NCBI GenBank assembly: GCA_903860745.1
Contig: CAIORQ010000055.1
Coordinates: 23,514-87,513 of the forward strand
Length of the DNA stretch: 64,000 bases
Direction of reading: 5' to 3'
Source: an uncultured Actinomycetes bacterium
Lineage (GTDB): Bacteria > Actinomycetota > Acidimicrobiia > Acidimicrobiales > RAAP-2
In this document: positions 1 through 8,381 of the stretch, in pieces
Layout of the letters: every line of letters starts with the position of its first letter
How positions within the stretch are numbered: the first letter of the stretch is position 1
The notes under the pieces: model-generated
What the model saw: only the letters and a program-made list of their open reading frames with translations
Database searches by the model: none
What the model was told of the DNA's origin: nothing
Translations under genes and position numbers: made by a program

Positions 1-123
1 GTGGGCTACCAGGGCGACCTCATCGTCCTGAGCGACGACCTCGAGGCCCTCACCCCCTCGCAGCTGCTCGAGACCTTCGTCACGCACACCCTGGTGGCGG
101 GCGAGGTCGTCTACGGCGACTAG
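1..123 (+). CDS. Amidohydrolase family protein, C-terminal end (partial)
   Basis: Only the last 40 codons are present; the reading frame enters from the left edge. The tail GDLIVLSDDLEALTPSQLLE followed by a VAGEVVYGD-type ending matches the C-terminus of metal-dependent amidohydrolases (YtcJ/amidohydrolase_3 style), where a final beta strand closes the small composite domain. The substrate cannot be judged from this piece. Its TAG stop shares the palindrome CTAG with the stop of the convergent adenosine deaminase gene, so the two genes overlap by 4 bases. Confidence 0.6.
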   Translation: MGYQGDLIVLSDDLEALTPSQLLETFVTHTLVAGEVVYGD

Positions 124-1220
124 CTAGCGGCCTCGGCGCGCAGCGCGGCGTAGCCGGGCTTGATGACCTGGTTGATCAGGGCCAGGCGCTGGTCGAACTG
201 GAAGAAGGAGCTCTTGGCCGCGTTGAGGGTCAACCACTCCATGTCCTCGAGGGTCCAGCCGAAGGCCTGGGCGCAGGCCTCGAACTCGCTCGAGAGGGTG
301 ATGCCGCTCATCAGGCGGTTGTCGGTGTTGAGGGTCACGCGAAAGCGCAGCTGGCGCAGCAACTCGATGGGGTGCTCGGCGAGGGTGGGCGCGGCGCCGG
401 TGTGCACGTTCGAGGTCGGGCAGACCTCGAGGGGGATGCGCCGGTCGCGCACGAAGCTGGCCAGTCGACCGAGTCGGTACTCGTCGCCGACGCGCACGAT
501 GTCGTCGACGATGCGCACGCCGTGTCCGAGGCGCTCGGCGTCGCAGAACTGCACGGCCTCCCAGATCGAGGGCAGACCGAAGGCCTCGCCGGCGTGGATG
601 GTCATGTGGAAGTTCTCGCGCTGGATGAGGTGGAAGGCCGCGAGGTGCTCGGTCGGCGGGAAGCCGTCCTCGGGCCCGGCGATGTCGAAGCCGCACACGC
701 CCGCGTCGCGGTACCTCACCGCCAGGGCGGCCATCTCCTCGCTGCGGTGCGCCTGGCGCATCGCCGAGACCAGGGTGCGCACGATGATGGTCTTGCCGCG
801 CGCGCGCGCCTGGGCCGTGCCCTGGGCGAAACCGGCCAGCACGGCCTCGACGACCTCGTCGAGGAGCAGCCCGCCGGCCTGGTGCAGTTCGGGCGCGAAG
901 CGGATCTCGGCGTAGACGACGCCGTCGAGGGCCAGGTCGAAGGCGGTCTCGCTGGCCACGCGCTCGAGCTGGTCCTTGGTCTGCATGACCGCGGTCGTGT
1001 GGGCGAAGCCCTCCAGGTAGCGCACCAGGTCGCTGCCCGGGGCGTCGGCCACGAACCAGCGCGCGAGCTCGTCGACGTCACTGGTGGGCAGGCCCCGGTA
1101 GCCGATCTCCTGGGCCAGTTCCAGCACGGTGGCCGGCCGCACGCCGCCGTCGAGATGGTCGTGCAGCAGGACCTTGGGCGCGGCCGCGATACGCGCGGGG
1201 GTGAGGGGCGTCGTTGACAT
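120..1220 (-). CDS. add: Adenosine deaminase
   Basis: Cytoplasmic zinc enzyme converting adenosine or deoxyadenosine to inosine or deoxyinosine in purine salvage. The 366-residue length is usual for the family. The metal-binding HxH is in HDHLDGG (H20, H22), the third His and catalytic Glu in HAGE near residue 210, and the zinc Asp in NTDNRLMS near residue 298. This last motif replaces the TDDP of enterobacterial enzymes and is usual in actinobacteria. The ATG start has a TAGCCT hexamer exactly 6 bases upstream and no clear Shine-Dalgarno sequence, suggesting a leaderless transcript. It sits beside thymidine phosphorylase and cytidine deaminase genes on the same strand, forming a nucleoside-salvage block. 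Confidence 0.93.
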   Translation of the reverse strand: MSTTPLTPARIAAAPKVLLHDHLDGGVRPATVLELAQEIGYRGLPTSDVDELARWFVADAPGSDLVRYLEGFAHTTAVMQTKDQLERVASETAFDLALDGVVYAEIRFAPELHQAGGLLLDEVVEAVLAGFAQGTAQARARGKTIIVRTLVSAMRQAHRSEEMAALAVRYRDAGVCGFDIAGPEDGFPPTEHLAAFHLIQRENFHMTIHAGEAFGLPSIWEAVQFCDAERLGHGVRIVDDIVRVGDEYRLGRLASFVRDRRIPLEVCPTSNVHTGAAPTLAEHPIELLRQLRFRVTLNTDNRLMSGITLSSEFEACAQAFGWTLEDMEWLTLNAAKSSFFQFDQRLALINQVIKPGYAALRAEAAS

Positions 1221-1226
1221 AGCGCA

Positions 1227-1232
1227 AGGCTA
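1227..1232 (-). promoter_or_regulatory. -10 hexamer for leaderless add
   Basis: TAGCCT on the minus strand, 6 bases before the add ATG. A TTGAC sequence lies immediately upstream of it, too close to be a -35. The spacing puts the transcription start at or next to the start codon. Confidence 0.4.
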
Positions 1233-1259
1233 GTCAAGCCCGTGGTCGTCTCGGAGGGC

Positions 1260-2537
1260 TCAGGCGCCGATGCGCTCGATCAGGATCGGCTCCACCGGGG
1301 CCGGGTGCTCGCCCAGGGTGACGGCGTTGGCGATGGTGGCCATGCCGCGCTCGAGGTGCTCCTCGTCGTCGGCGTAGAGCTCGAAGATCGGCTGGTGGGC
1401 GACCACGTAGTCGCCCTCGCGCACCAGGCACTTGACGCCGGCGCCCGCGCTGACCGGGTCCTCCTTGCGGGCGCGGCCCGCGCCCAGTCGCCAGGCCGCC
1501 ACGCCCACGCCCAGGGCGTCGACGGACTGGACGATGCCGTCGTGGGGGGCGGTGACCACGTGGTGGTGCGCGGCGGGGAAGAGGTCGGCTCCGGGGTCGC
1601 CGCCCTGGGCGGCGATCATGGCGCAGTAGACCTCGTAGGCCGTGCCGTCGTCGAGCTTGGTCGCCGGGTCCACGTCGATGCCGACGAGTCCGAGCATGGT
1701 GCGCGCCAGCGACAAGGTGAGCTCGCGCACGTCCTCGGGCCCGGCGCCGCGCAGGACGTCCACCGACTCGAGGACCTCGAGGGCGTTGCCCACCGCCACG
1801 CCCAGGGGTTGGTTCATCGAGGTGAGCTGGGCGACCGTGGCCACGCCGTGCGAGGTGCCCAGGGCGACCATGGTGGTGGCCAGCTCGCGGGCGCGCTCGA
1901 TGGTCTTGATGAAGGCCCCGCGTCCCACCTTGACGTCGAGCACCAGGGCCTGGGTGCCCTCGGCGATCTTCTTGGACATGATCGACGACGAGATCAGCGG
2001 GATCGACTCCACGGTGCCGGTCACGTCGCGCAGGGCGTAGAGCTTGCGGTCCACCGGGGCGAGGCCGGGCCCCGCCGCGCAGATGACCGCTCCGATCTCC
2101 TCGAGCTGGGCGAGGGCCTCCTCGTTGGAGAGCTGGGCGCGCCAGCCCGGGATGGACTCGAGCTTGTCCAGGGTTCCTCCGGTGTGGCCCAGGCCCCGAC
2201 CCGAGAGCTGGGGCATGGCCGCACCGCAGGCCGCCACGAGGGGCGTGAGGATGAGCGAGATCTTGTCCCCCACGCCGCCGGTGGAGTGCTTGTCGACGGT
2301 GGGCCGCGACAGGCTCGAGAGGTCGAGCCGCTCGCCCGAGGCGATCATGACGTCGGTCCAGTGCGCGAGCTCTCGCGGGGTGAGACCCTGGAAGAAGATC
2401 GCCATCAAGAGGGCCGAGACCTGTTCGTCGGCCACGCTGCCCGCGACGTAGGCGTTCAGCATCCACTCGATGGCCTCGTCGGTCAGTTCACCCCCGTCGC
2501 GCTTGGTGGTGATGATGTCAACGGCGGAGAAGGTCAC
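1260..2537 (-). CDS. deoA: Thymidine phosphorylase
   Basis: Phosphorolysis of thymidine or deoxyuridine to the free base and deoxyribose-1-phosphate. The protein has 425 residues when started at the GTG that reads VTFSAVDIITTKRDGG. This start overlaps the cytidine deaminase stop as GTGA, and an in-frame extension further upstream lies inside cdd and is not needed. Family hallmarks are the phosphate-binding KHSTGGVGDK near residue 82, then SGRGLGHTGGTLDKLE, and the pyrimidine-nucleoside phosphorylase C-terminal domain. Translational coupling to cdd implies one pyrimidine-salvage transcript: cytidine is deaminated, then phosphorolysed. Confidence 0.93.
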   Translation of the reverse strand: MTFSAVDIITTKRDGGELTDEAIEWMLNAYVAGSVADEQVSALLMAIFFQGLTPRELAHWTDVMIASGERLDLSSLSRPTVDKHSTGGVGDKISLILTPLVAACGAAMPQLSGRGLGHTGGTLDKLESIPGWRAQLSNEEALAQLEEIGAVICAAGPGLAPVDRKLYALRDVTGTVESIPLISSSIMSKKIAEGTQALVLDVKVGRGAFIKTIERARELATTMVALGTSHGVATVAQLTSMNQPLGVAVGNALEVLESVDVLRGAGPEDVRELTLSLARTMLGLVGIDVDPATKLDDGTAYEVYCAMIAAQGGDPGADLFPAAHHHVVTAPHDGIVQSVDALGVGVAAWRLGAGRARKEDPVSAGAGVKCLVREGDYVVAHQPIFELYADDEEHLERGMATIANAVTLGEHPAPVEPILIERIGA

Positions 2538-2950
2538 GGGGTGCTCCTGGTCGGTAGGTCGTCCGGGCCGAAGGCCCGCGGGAGCAGGTCGGCGAGGGTG
2601 AGGGGCTCGCCGTCTCCCTGGTCGATGACGAGCGCGGCACCGCCGTGCTCGAACAACACCTGACGGCAGCGTCCGCACGGGGCGATGGGCTCGCCGTCAC
2701 CGGCCACGACGCTGAGCGCGACCAATCGGCCCCCGCCGTGGCGGATGAGGTCACTGACCAGGGAGCATTCCGCGCACAGCGTGAGGCCGTAGCTGGCGTT
2801 CTCGACGTTCGAGCCCACCACGATCGCGCCGGCGTCGCTCAGGGCGGCCGCTCCGACACGCACGTGGGAATAGGGGGCGTAGGAGCGGCTGGTCGCCTCA
2901 CGGGCGAGTCGACGCAGTTCGGCCCAGGGGATCTCGTCACGCTCGTTCAC
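2534..2950 (-). CDS. cdd: Cytidine deaminase
   Basis: Zinc-dependent conversion of cytidine/deoxycytidine to uridine/deoxyuridine. The zinc ligands and catalytic Glu are visible as CAE (near residue 59) and PCGRCRQ (near residue 92), giving the homotetrameric small-form enzyme of about 138 residues. I chose the GTG at 2950 (VNERDEIPW) because a TACTGT hexamer ends exactly 6 bases upstream, as in leaderless genes; a TTG two codons earlier is the alternative. First gene of the cdd-deoA pair, with a GTGA overlap to deoA. Confidence 0.92.
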   Translation of the reverse strand: MNERDEIPWAELRRLAREATSRSYAPYSHVRVGAAALSDAGAIVVGSNVENASYGLTLCAECSLVSDLIRHGGGRLVALSVVAGDGEPIAPCGRCRQVLFEHGGAALVIDQGDGEPLTLADLLPRAFGPDDLPTRSTP

Positions 2951-2956
2951 CCCCAA

Positions 2957-2962
2957 ACAGTA
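2957..2962 (-). promoter_or_regulatory. -10 hexamer for leaderless cdd
   Basis: TACTGT on the minus strand, 6 bases before the chosen GTG of cdd. No Shine-Dalgarno sequence is seen. The position decides between the GTG (2950) and TTG (2956) starts. Confidence 0.4.
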
Positions 2963-2989
2963 CCCCTCGGCCCCGGGGGACCGCCGTCG

Positions 2990-3610
2990 TCAGTCCGGGT
3001 CGCACTCCCAGGCCTCGCGGCCCTCGCGCATGGCGAAGTACACGACCGCCAGGCTCGCGAGCGGGTCCGCCCACCACCAGTGCAGTGACGCCAGCACGAC
3101 GCCGACCAGGGTGCTCACGGCCAGGGTGGCGCACAGGGCGGTCTCGGCGGCGTCGGCGGCCACGAGGCGCGCCACCGCGGTCAGACCCCGCGCCCTCAAC
3201 CTCGCCGCGCCACGACGCTTGCGCCACGCCAGCAGCGGCATCACGACGGTGGAGGCGGCGCTCACGACCACGCCCAGGGCGTTCTCGTGGGGGCGGTGCA
3301 CGCTGAGCAGGGCGGCGGCGGCGTTGACGGTGACGTAGAGGGCCAGGGCGTAGAAGAGGACCGCGAGGATGCGGTGCGAGCGGTGCTCGGTGATGCGCCC
3401 GCCGCGGGCGTGGACCAGGGCGGAGAGTTGTCCCAGCACGACGAGTCCGCTGAGCATCTCGACGAGGGAGTCCCCGCCGAAGGCGACCAGGGCGACGGAA
3501 CCCGCCCAGACGCCGCTCACCAGGGCAGCCGCCGCCTCGAGGGCGGCGAGCGCGATGGTCGCGTACTCCAGGCGCACCACGGTGCGCGCGGCCTGGCTGT
3601 CCTGGTCCAC
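2990..3610 (-). CDS. Cation-efflux (CDF)-like membrane protein
   Basis: A 206-residue integral membrane protein with about five to six hydrophobic segments. It resembles the transmembrane part of cation diffusion facilitators: acidic residues lie inside helices, as in FGGDSLVEML near residue 45, AADAAETALC near 155 and WWWADPLASL near 185. The usual C-terminal cytoplasmic metal-binding domain is absent, so it is shorter than classical CDF exporters of about 300 residues. The transported ion is unknown. GTG start with TAGGCT 6 bases upstream. It separates cdd from the divergently read psuG and need not share their function. Confidence 0.6.
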   Translation of the reverse strand: MDQDSQAARTVVRLEYATIALAALEAAAALVSGVWAGSVALVAFGGDSLVEMLSGLVVLGQLSALVHARGGRITEHRSHRILAVLFYALALYVTVNAAAALLSVHRPHENALGVVVSAASTVVMPLLAWRKRRGAARLRARGLTAVARLVAADAAETALCATLAVSTLVGVVLASLHWWWADPLASLAVVYFAMREGREAWECDPD

Positions 3611-3616
3611 GCGACC

Positions 3617-3622
3617 AGCCTA
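3617..3622 (-). promoter_or_regulatory. -10 hexamer for leaderless CDF-like gene
   Basis: TAGGCT on the minus strand, 6 bases before the GTG start; no Shine-Dalgarno sequence is present. Confidence 0.4.
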
Positions 3623-3662
3623 GAGAGGTCCCTCACCCCGGTGACGAAGAGCCCGGCCGAAG

Positions 3663-3668
3663 TACACT
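3663..3668 (+). promoter_or_regulatory. Putative -10 hexamer of psuG-psuK
   Basis: TACACT, 9 bases before the psuG ATG. A transcript would have only about 0-3 untranslated bases. No convincing -35 is seen. Confidence 0.3.
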
Positions 3669-3677
3669 TCGGCCATC

Positions 3678-4607
3678 ATGACTCGTTCCCCCGCACCCCA
3701 TCTTCTGGTCAGCGACGAGGTGTCCAGCGCCCTCGCCGAAGGTCGCGCGGTGGTCGCCCTGGAGACCACGATCGTGGTGCACGGACTGCCCGTGCCGATC
3801 AATCTCGAGGTCGCCGCCGAGTGCGAGAGGGTCATCCGGGCCGCCGGCGCGGTGCCCGCCACCATCGCCGTGGTGCAGGGGACGCTGCGCGTCGGGCTCG
3901 ACGCGCCGACCCTCGAGCGCCTCGCCGATCCCGAGCGTCACAGCGCCAAGCTCTCGGCCCGGGACCTGGGCCTCGCGGTGGCGACGCGTGGCGACGGGGC
4001 GACCACCGTGGCGGGGACCATCGCCGCGGCCCACTACGCGCGCATCGCCGTGATGGCCACCGGCGGACTCGGCGGCGTGCATCGCGGAGCCCAGGCCAGC
4101 TTCGACGAGTCGGCCGACCTCACGGCCCTGTCGCGCACGCCGGTGGTGGTGGTGGCCTCGGGGGTCAAGTCGATCCTCGACATCGGGGCCACCCTCGAAC
4201 GCCTCGACTCCCTGGGCGTGCCCGTGGCCGGCTTCGGGACCGATCGATTCCCCGGCTTCTACCGCAGCGACTCCGGCTTCGGGCTCGACTGGCGACTCGA
4301 CTCGCCCGAGCAGGCCGCCGCGGCCTTCGCCGCGCACCGCCACTGGTCGCCCACGGGCTTCCTCGTCGCCAATCCGGTGGACGAGGACCGCCAGCTCGAC
4401 GCCGCGGTCCACGACGAGGCCCTGGCCGCCGCCCTGGCCCACGCCGAGGCCCTGGGCGTCTCGGGCAAGGACGTGACGCCGGCGGTGCTGTCGGAGTTCG
4501 CGCGCCACACCGGCGGCGCGAGCGTGGCGGTGAACCGTGACCTGGTGGTCTCCAACGCCTCGGTGGCCGGACGCATCGCGGTGGCCCTGGCGCAGCTCGG
4601 GTCGTGA
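3678..4607 (+). CDS. psuG: Pseudouridine-5'-phosphate glycosidase
   Basis: Reversibly cleaves the C-C glycosidic bond of pseudouridine-5'-phosphate to uracil and ribose-5-phosphate. At 309 residues it has full family length. Signature segments are VALETTIVVHG (Glu near residue 29), the ATGGLGGVHRG loop near 135, the catalytic Lys in SGVKSILD near 163, and FLVANPV. Its stop overlaps the start of the following kinase as GTGA, the standard psuG-psuK pairing: the kinase phosphorylates pseudouridine and PsuG breaks it down. Together they recycle modified RNA nucleosides, which fits the nucleoside-salvage neighbourhood. Confidence 0.94.
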   Translation: MTRSPAPHLLVSDEVSSALAEGRAVVALETTIVVHGLPVPINLEVAAECERVIRAAGAVPATIAVVQGTLRVGLDAPTLERLADPERHSAKLSARDLGLAVATRGDGATTVAGTIAAAHYARIAVMATGGLGGVHRGAQASFDESADLTALSRTPVVVVASGVKSILDIGATLERLDSLGVPVAGFGTDRFPGFYRSDSGFGLDWRLDSPEQAAAAFAAHRHWSPTGFLVANPVDEDRQLDAAVHDEALAAALAHAEALGVSGKDVTPAVLSEFARHTGGASVAVNRDLVVSNASVAGRIAVALAQLGS

Positions 4608-5500
4608 CGCGGCGCGTCGTGGTCGTGGGCGACGCCATGTTGGACGTCGTGGTCCGGGCGCTGGCCCCGCTCGCGCCGGCCAGCGACACGCCGTCGCGGG
4701 TGCGCGTCGGGCGCGGCGGCGCCGCCGCGAACCTGGCGGTGGCGATCGTGACGGCCGATCCCGGCCTGGACGTCGTCTACGTGGCGGCTGTCGGCGACGA
4801 CGCCGCCGGGGAGATGTTCCGCCGCGAGCTCGACGAATCGGGCGTCTCGTCGCGCCTCGAGCTGCGCCGCGGGGACACCGGGGTCGTCGTGGCCCTGGTG
4901 GGCGCCGACGGGGAGCGCTCGATGATGACCGACCGGGGGGTGAACGCCCAGTTGAGCCTCGAACACGTCCGGGCGGTCCTGGACGAGGGCGTCGACCACC
5001 TGCACGTCTCGGGCTACACGGTGCTCGACGAGGCCTCGCGAGGGCTGGTGCCCGAGCTGTTGGGACAGGCGCGGCGCCGCGGCGCCACGACGTCGGTCGA
5101 CGTCTGCTCGGCGGGTCCCCTGCGCGAGGTCGGAGCGAGCGTCTTCGTGGAGGCGGCGAGCGCGGCGACGATGCTCTTCGCCAACGAGGAGGAGGCCCTC
5201 GAGCTCAGTGGCTGCCGCGAGGTCGAGCGGGCGCTCGCGGACCTGGCGGGCCAGTGGGACGAGGTGGTGGTGACGCGCGGGGCCCGCGGGGCTATGGTGC
5301 GCCGTGGCGAGACGACCATCAGCGAGCCGGCCGTCGCCGGGGACGCCGTCGACACCACCGGGGCGGGGGACTGCGCGACGGGGACCTACCTCGCGGCCCG
5401 TCTCGGCGGCGCCGAGCTGTCGACGTCGCTGAAGCGGGCCATGAGGGCCGCCGCGCTCGTCGTGGAGGGCCTGGGCAGCCGCGGCCAGTCGCGTCTCTAG
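4604..5500 (+). CDS. psuK: PfkB-family carbohydrate kinase, probable pseudouridine kinase
   Basis: Ribokinase/PfkB fold, 298 residues. The N-terminal VGDAMLDVV and GGAAANLAVA (residues 37-46) are the substrate-binding motifs, and DTTGAGDCATG near residue 250 holds the anion hole and catalytic Asp. Coupling to psuG through a GTGA overlap points to phosphorylation of pseudouridine at the 5' position. The family alone would also allow ribose or other nucleosides, so the specific name rests on gene context. Confidence 0.82.
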   Translation: MTRRVVVVGDAMLDVVVRALAPLAPASDTPSRVRVGRGGAAANLAVAIVTADPGLDVVYVAAVGDDAAGEMFRRELDESGVSSRLELRRGDTGVVVALVGADGERSMMTDRGVNAQLSLEHVRAVLDEGVDHLHVSGYTVLDEASRGLVPELLGQARRRGATTSVDVCSAGPLREVGASVFVEAASAATMLFANEEEALELSGCREVERALADLAGQWDEVVVTRGARGAMVRRGETTISEPAVAGDAVDTTGAGDCATGTYLAARLGGAELSTSLKRAMRAAALVVEGLGSRGQSRL

Positions 5501-5589
5501 TTCGAGGCGGAGCGGTACCGAGCCGGTCGCCGCACGGCCTTCGCCCCGTCCCGGCCCGCCCCTGGACCCGGCTGGGGGCCCGGGCTGGC

Positions 5590-7113
5590 TTATTCGCGGC
5601 TGAAGGGAACGCCGTCGGCGGCGGGCGGGCGGATCCGTCCGACCAGTCCGGCCACCGCGGCGATGGTGATGAAGTAGGGCAGCATGGAGATGAACTGCTG
5701 GGGGATCACCAACTGGCTGAGGTAGATGTTGAGGTTCGCGCTCAGCGCGATGGTGAAGCCGAAGAGCAGCGAGGCCATGAGCGCCCCGTAGGGACGCCAG
5801 CGACCGAAGATCATGATGGCCAGCGCGATGTAGCCGTAGCCGCTGGTCATGCCGAAGGTGAAGTTCGTCCCCGGTCCGATGGTGAACGCGGCGCCGCCGA
5901 CGCCCGCGATGAACCCGCCGAGGATGACGGCGCTGTAGCGCATCTGCAGCACGCTGACGCCGACGGTCTCCGAGGCGATCGGCTTCTCACCCACGGAGCG
6001 CACCCGCAGGCCCCAACGGGTGCGAAAGAGCGCGACGTTGGCGATGATGACCCCGAGGATCGCGACGTAGACCAGGACGTTCTGGTCGAAGAGGACGGGA
6101 CCGACGATGGGGACGTGCGAGAGGAAGGGGATGGCCCAGACCGGCAGCGCGTAGGCGCCGTTCAGGTTCTCGTGCGTGTCGAGGACCTGGAACATGAGGA
6201 ATTGGGTGACCGCGGTGCAGAACGCGACGATGACGATGCCGACGATGATCTGGTTCGCCTGGTAGCGCAGTGACATGATCGCCAACACCCAGCCGAGGAG
6301 CGCTCCCAGGAGGCCGGCCACGAGGACGCCGAGCAACTTGGAGATCCCACTGCCGTTCATGGCGCTGACGATCATGACCGAGGAGATCGCCCCCGTCATG
6401 AACTGACCCTCGATGGCGATGTTGACCACGCCGGAGCGCTCGCAGAGGGTTCCCGAGAGGGACCCGAAGATGAGGAAGGTGGCCGCCGAGACGGCGGCGG
6501 CGAGGATCCCGGTGATCTGCAGTTGCAGACCCGACACGTTGGAGCCGCGCGCCACCCACACCAGGAACCCCAGGATGAAGAGCATCATGCCGGTGAGGAG
6601 CAGCGGGGAGGCGCTGCGGTCGAAGCGCCGCCAGGCGAGCAGGGCGCCCGCGGCGATCGAGAGAGCCCCGAGGACGTAGCCGGTCGTCCAGACCGGGATC
6701 GTCATCGTGCGCAGCGCGCCGCTGTGGTTGACGCCGCCCCAGAGGGCGAGGGGCCAGACGACGAGGTAGCCACCGACGATGGCCAACAGCCCGCGCAGGC
6801 CCGTGGTGAACCTCAGGCGCGAGGCGACGAGCGCGCGCACGCGACCGGACGCCACGGGGGCGAGGAGCACGAGCCCGACGAGCAGGGCGACGACGCGCAG
6901 TCCAGCGGCGATCGAGGGCATCACCGTCGCGCTGTTGTAGCCCAGTTCGAGCGTGGTCTCGAGAGAGGAGTTCGCTCCGCCGAACCAGAGGACCTCGAGC
7001 ACGCCGATGATCATGAGCGTGATGCCGTAGCCGAGGGCGCGCTGGCGCGAGATGCGGCGCAGGTTCTCCAGGGTGACGATCTCGGGGACGTTGAGCGGGG
7101 CGGTGGTGCTCAT
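5590..7113 (-). CDS. BMP/nucleoside-type ABC transporter permease 2 with N-terminal extension
   Basis: Inner-membrane permease of the branched-chain/ribose type (YufQ/NupQ-like). The conserved core starts near residue 205 with GILAAAVSAATFLIFGSLSG and CERSGVVNIAIEGQF and ends around residue 500. The first ~200 residues add about five extra hydrophobic segments not found in the short (about 310-residue) versions of the family. The start overlaps the stop of permease 1 by 4 bases. With the ATPase and BMP binding protein it forms an importer. The substrate is inferred to be nucleosides from the flanking salvage genes. Confidence 0.88.
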   Translation of the reverse strand: MSTTAPLNVPEIVTLENLRRISRQRALGYGITLMIIGVLEVLWFGGANSSLETTLELGYNSATVMPSIAAGLRVVALLVGLVLLAPVASGRVRALVASRLRFTTGLRGLLAIVGGYLVVWPLALWGGVNHSGALRTMTIPVWTTGYVLGALSIAAGALLAWRRFDRSASPLLLTGMMLFILGFLVWVARGSNVSGLQLQITGILAAAVSAATFLIFGSLSGTLCERSGVVNIAIEGQFMTGAISSVMIVSAMNGSGISKLLGVLVAGLLGALLGWVLAIMSLRYQANQIIVGIVIVAFCTAVTQFLMFQVLDTHENLNGAYALPVWAIPFLSHVPIVGPVLFDQNVLVYVAILGVIIANVALFRTRWGLRVRSVGEKPIASETVGVSVLQMRYSAVILGGFIAGVGGAAFTIGPGTNFTFGMTSGYGYIALAIMIFGRWRPYGALMASLLFGFTIALSANLNIYLSQLVIPQQFISMLPYFITIAAVAGLVGRIRPPAADGVPFSRE

Positions 7114-8381
7114 TTCGCCCAGCCCCCGGCGGCGCCCGAGGCGCGGAACCGCTCGTTGTCGGTGAGGCGGAAGATCTCGATGATCAGCGCCGGGGTCGCG
7201 ACGCAGAAGACGACCACCGCCTGGATGACCTGGGCGAGGGAGTACTGGATGTTGGTCGGGGTGAAGGCCTGCATGGCCTCACCGCCGGCGTACATCGCCC
7301 CGAAGAAGATCGCCCCGAAGAAGACGCCCCAGGGCTTGTTGCGCCCGAGCAGGGCCACGGTGATCGCGTCGAAGCCGTAGGAGCCGCCGAAGTTCGGCGA
7401 GAGGAAGTGGTCGACGCCGGTCAGCTCCAGCATGCCGGCGAGACCGCAGAACGCGCCGGCCAGGCACAGGGTGATGATCGTGGTGCGCTTGGCGTTGATG
7501 CCCGCGGTGCGCGCCGCCTCGCCGTTCTGGCCCACCATCAGCAGTTCGAAGCCGGTCTTGGATCGGTTGAAGAACCACTGCACCACGAAGACCATCGCCA
7601 GGGCGATGACGAAGCCGTAGTTGACGAGCAGGTTGGGGCTCAGGTGCGAGAAGAAGAAGGGGAGCTGCCCGCTGGGCGTGACCGCCTTGGAGGCGCCGTC
7701 CTTGACCCCGGGTCGGGCGTAGAGGTTGGTGATGAGCAGGTAGCCCATGAACAGGACCATGATGTAGTTGCACATCATGGTGACGATGACCTCGTGGGCG
7801 CCGGTGTAGGCCTTGAGCACGCCGGCCACCGAGGCGAGCAGGGCGCCGGCCACCATGGCGCCGACCAACTCGAGGGAGATCTGCAGGAGCGGGTTCAGGT
7901 GGAGGCTGAAGCCGATGAGTCCCGCGAGGAGCCCCCCGGCGATGACCTGACCCTGACCGCCGATGTCGAAGAGGTTGCTGCGAAAGCCGATGGCCAGGCC
8001 GAGCGCGGCGACGATGAGGGGCGTGGCGTACTGGAGGGTCAGCGAGATCGGTCCCAGCACGACCGCCAGGTTGGCCTGGCTCGGGTGGTCGATGACCACG
8101 CGCAGGGCGTGGAAGTTGACCAGGGAGCCCTCGAAGATCTGTTCGTAGGCGAACCACAGGGTGTTGAAGTTCTCCGAGATGGTGCCGCCCGGGTGCGAGA
8201 AGAACGAGCCCCAGGAGTTGAGAAGGGTGGGCGTGGTGACGATGATCATGATCGCCCCCACACTGAGCCCCACCAGGAGCGCGAACAACAGGACCAGGAA
8301 CATGTTGGCGCGCCGGACCCGCACCGCCAGCATGAGCAGGCGACTCGGCGGTCGCTTCGTGGTGGCCACGTCGACGCTCAC
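7110..8381 (-). CDS. BMP/nucleoside-type ABC transporter permease 1
   Basis: Inner-membrane permease (YufP/NupP-like) of 423 residues from the GTG at 8381, which forms a GTGA overlap with the ATPase stop; a longer in-frame extension would lie inside the ATPase gene and is rejected. Features seen are ALGLAIGFRSNLFDIGGQGQ, the EVIVTMMCNYI helix and GFDAITVALLG near the C-terminus, with about ten membrane segments. It pairs with the second permease to form the heterodimeric channel of a nucleoside-type importer. Confidence 0.9.
   Translation of the reverse strand: MSVDVATTKRPPSRLLMLAVRVRRANMFLVLLFALLVGLSVGAIMIIVTTPTLLNSWGSFFSHPGGTISENFNTLWFAYEQIFEGSLVNFHALRVVIDHPSQANLAVVLGPISLTLQYATPLIVAALGLAIGFRSNLFDIGGQGQVIAGGLLAGLIGFSLHLNPLLQISLELVGAMVAGALLASVAGVLKAYTGAHEVIVTMMCNYIMVLFMGYLLITNLYARPGVKDGASKAVTPSGQLPFFFSHLSPNLLVNYGFVIALAMVFVVQWFFNRSKTGFELLMVGQNGEAARTAGINAKRTTIITLCLAGAFCGLAGMLELTGVDHFLSPNFGGSYGFDAITVALLGRNKPWGVFFGAIFFGAMYAGGEAMQAFTPTNIQYSLAQVIQAVVVFCVATPALIIEIFRLTDNERFRASGAAGGWAK

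Noticed and set aside
5501..5589. Bidirectional terminator between psuK and permease 2
   Set aside because: The stretch is rich in C and G runs that can pair in several ways, but no clean stem was found.
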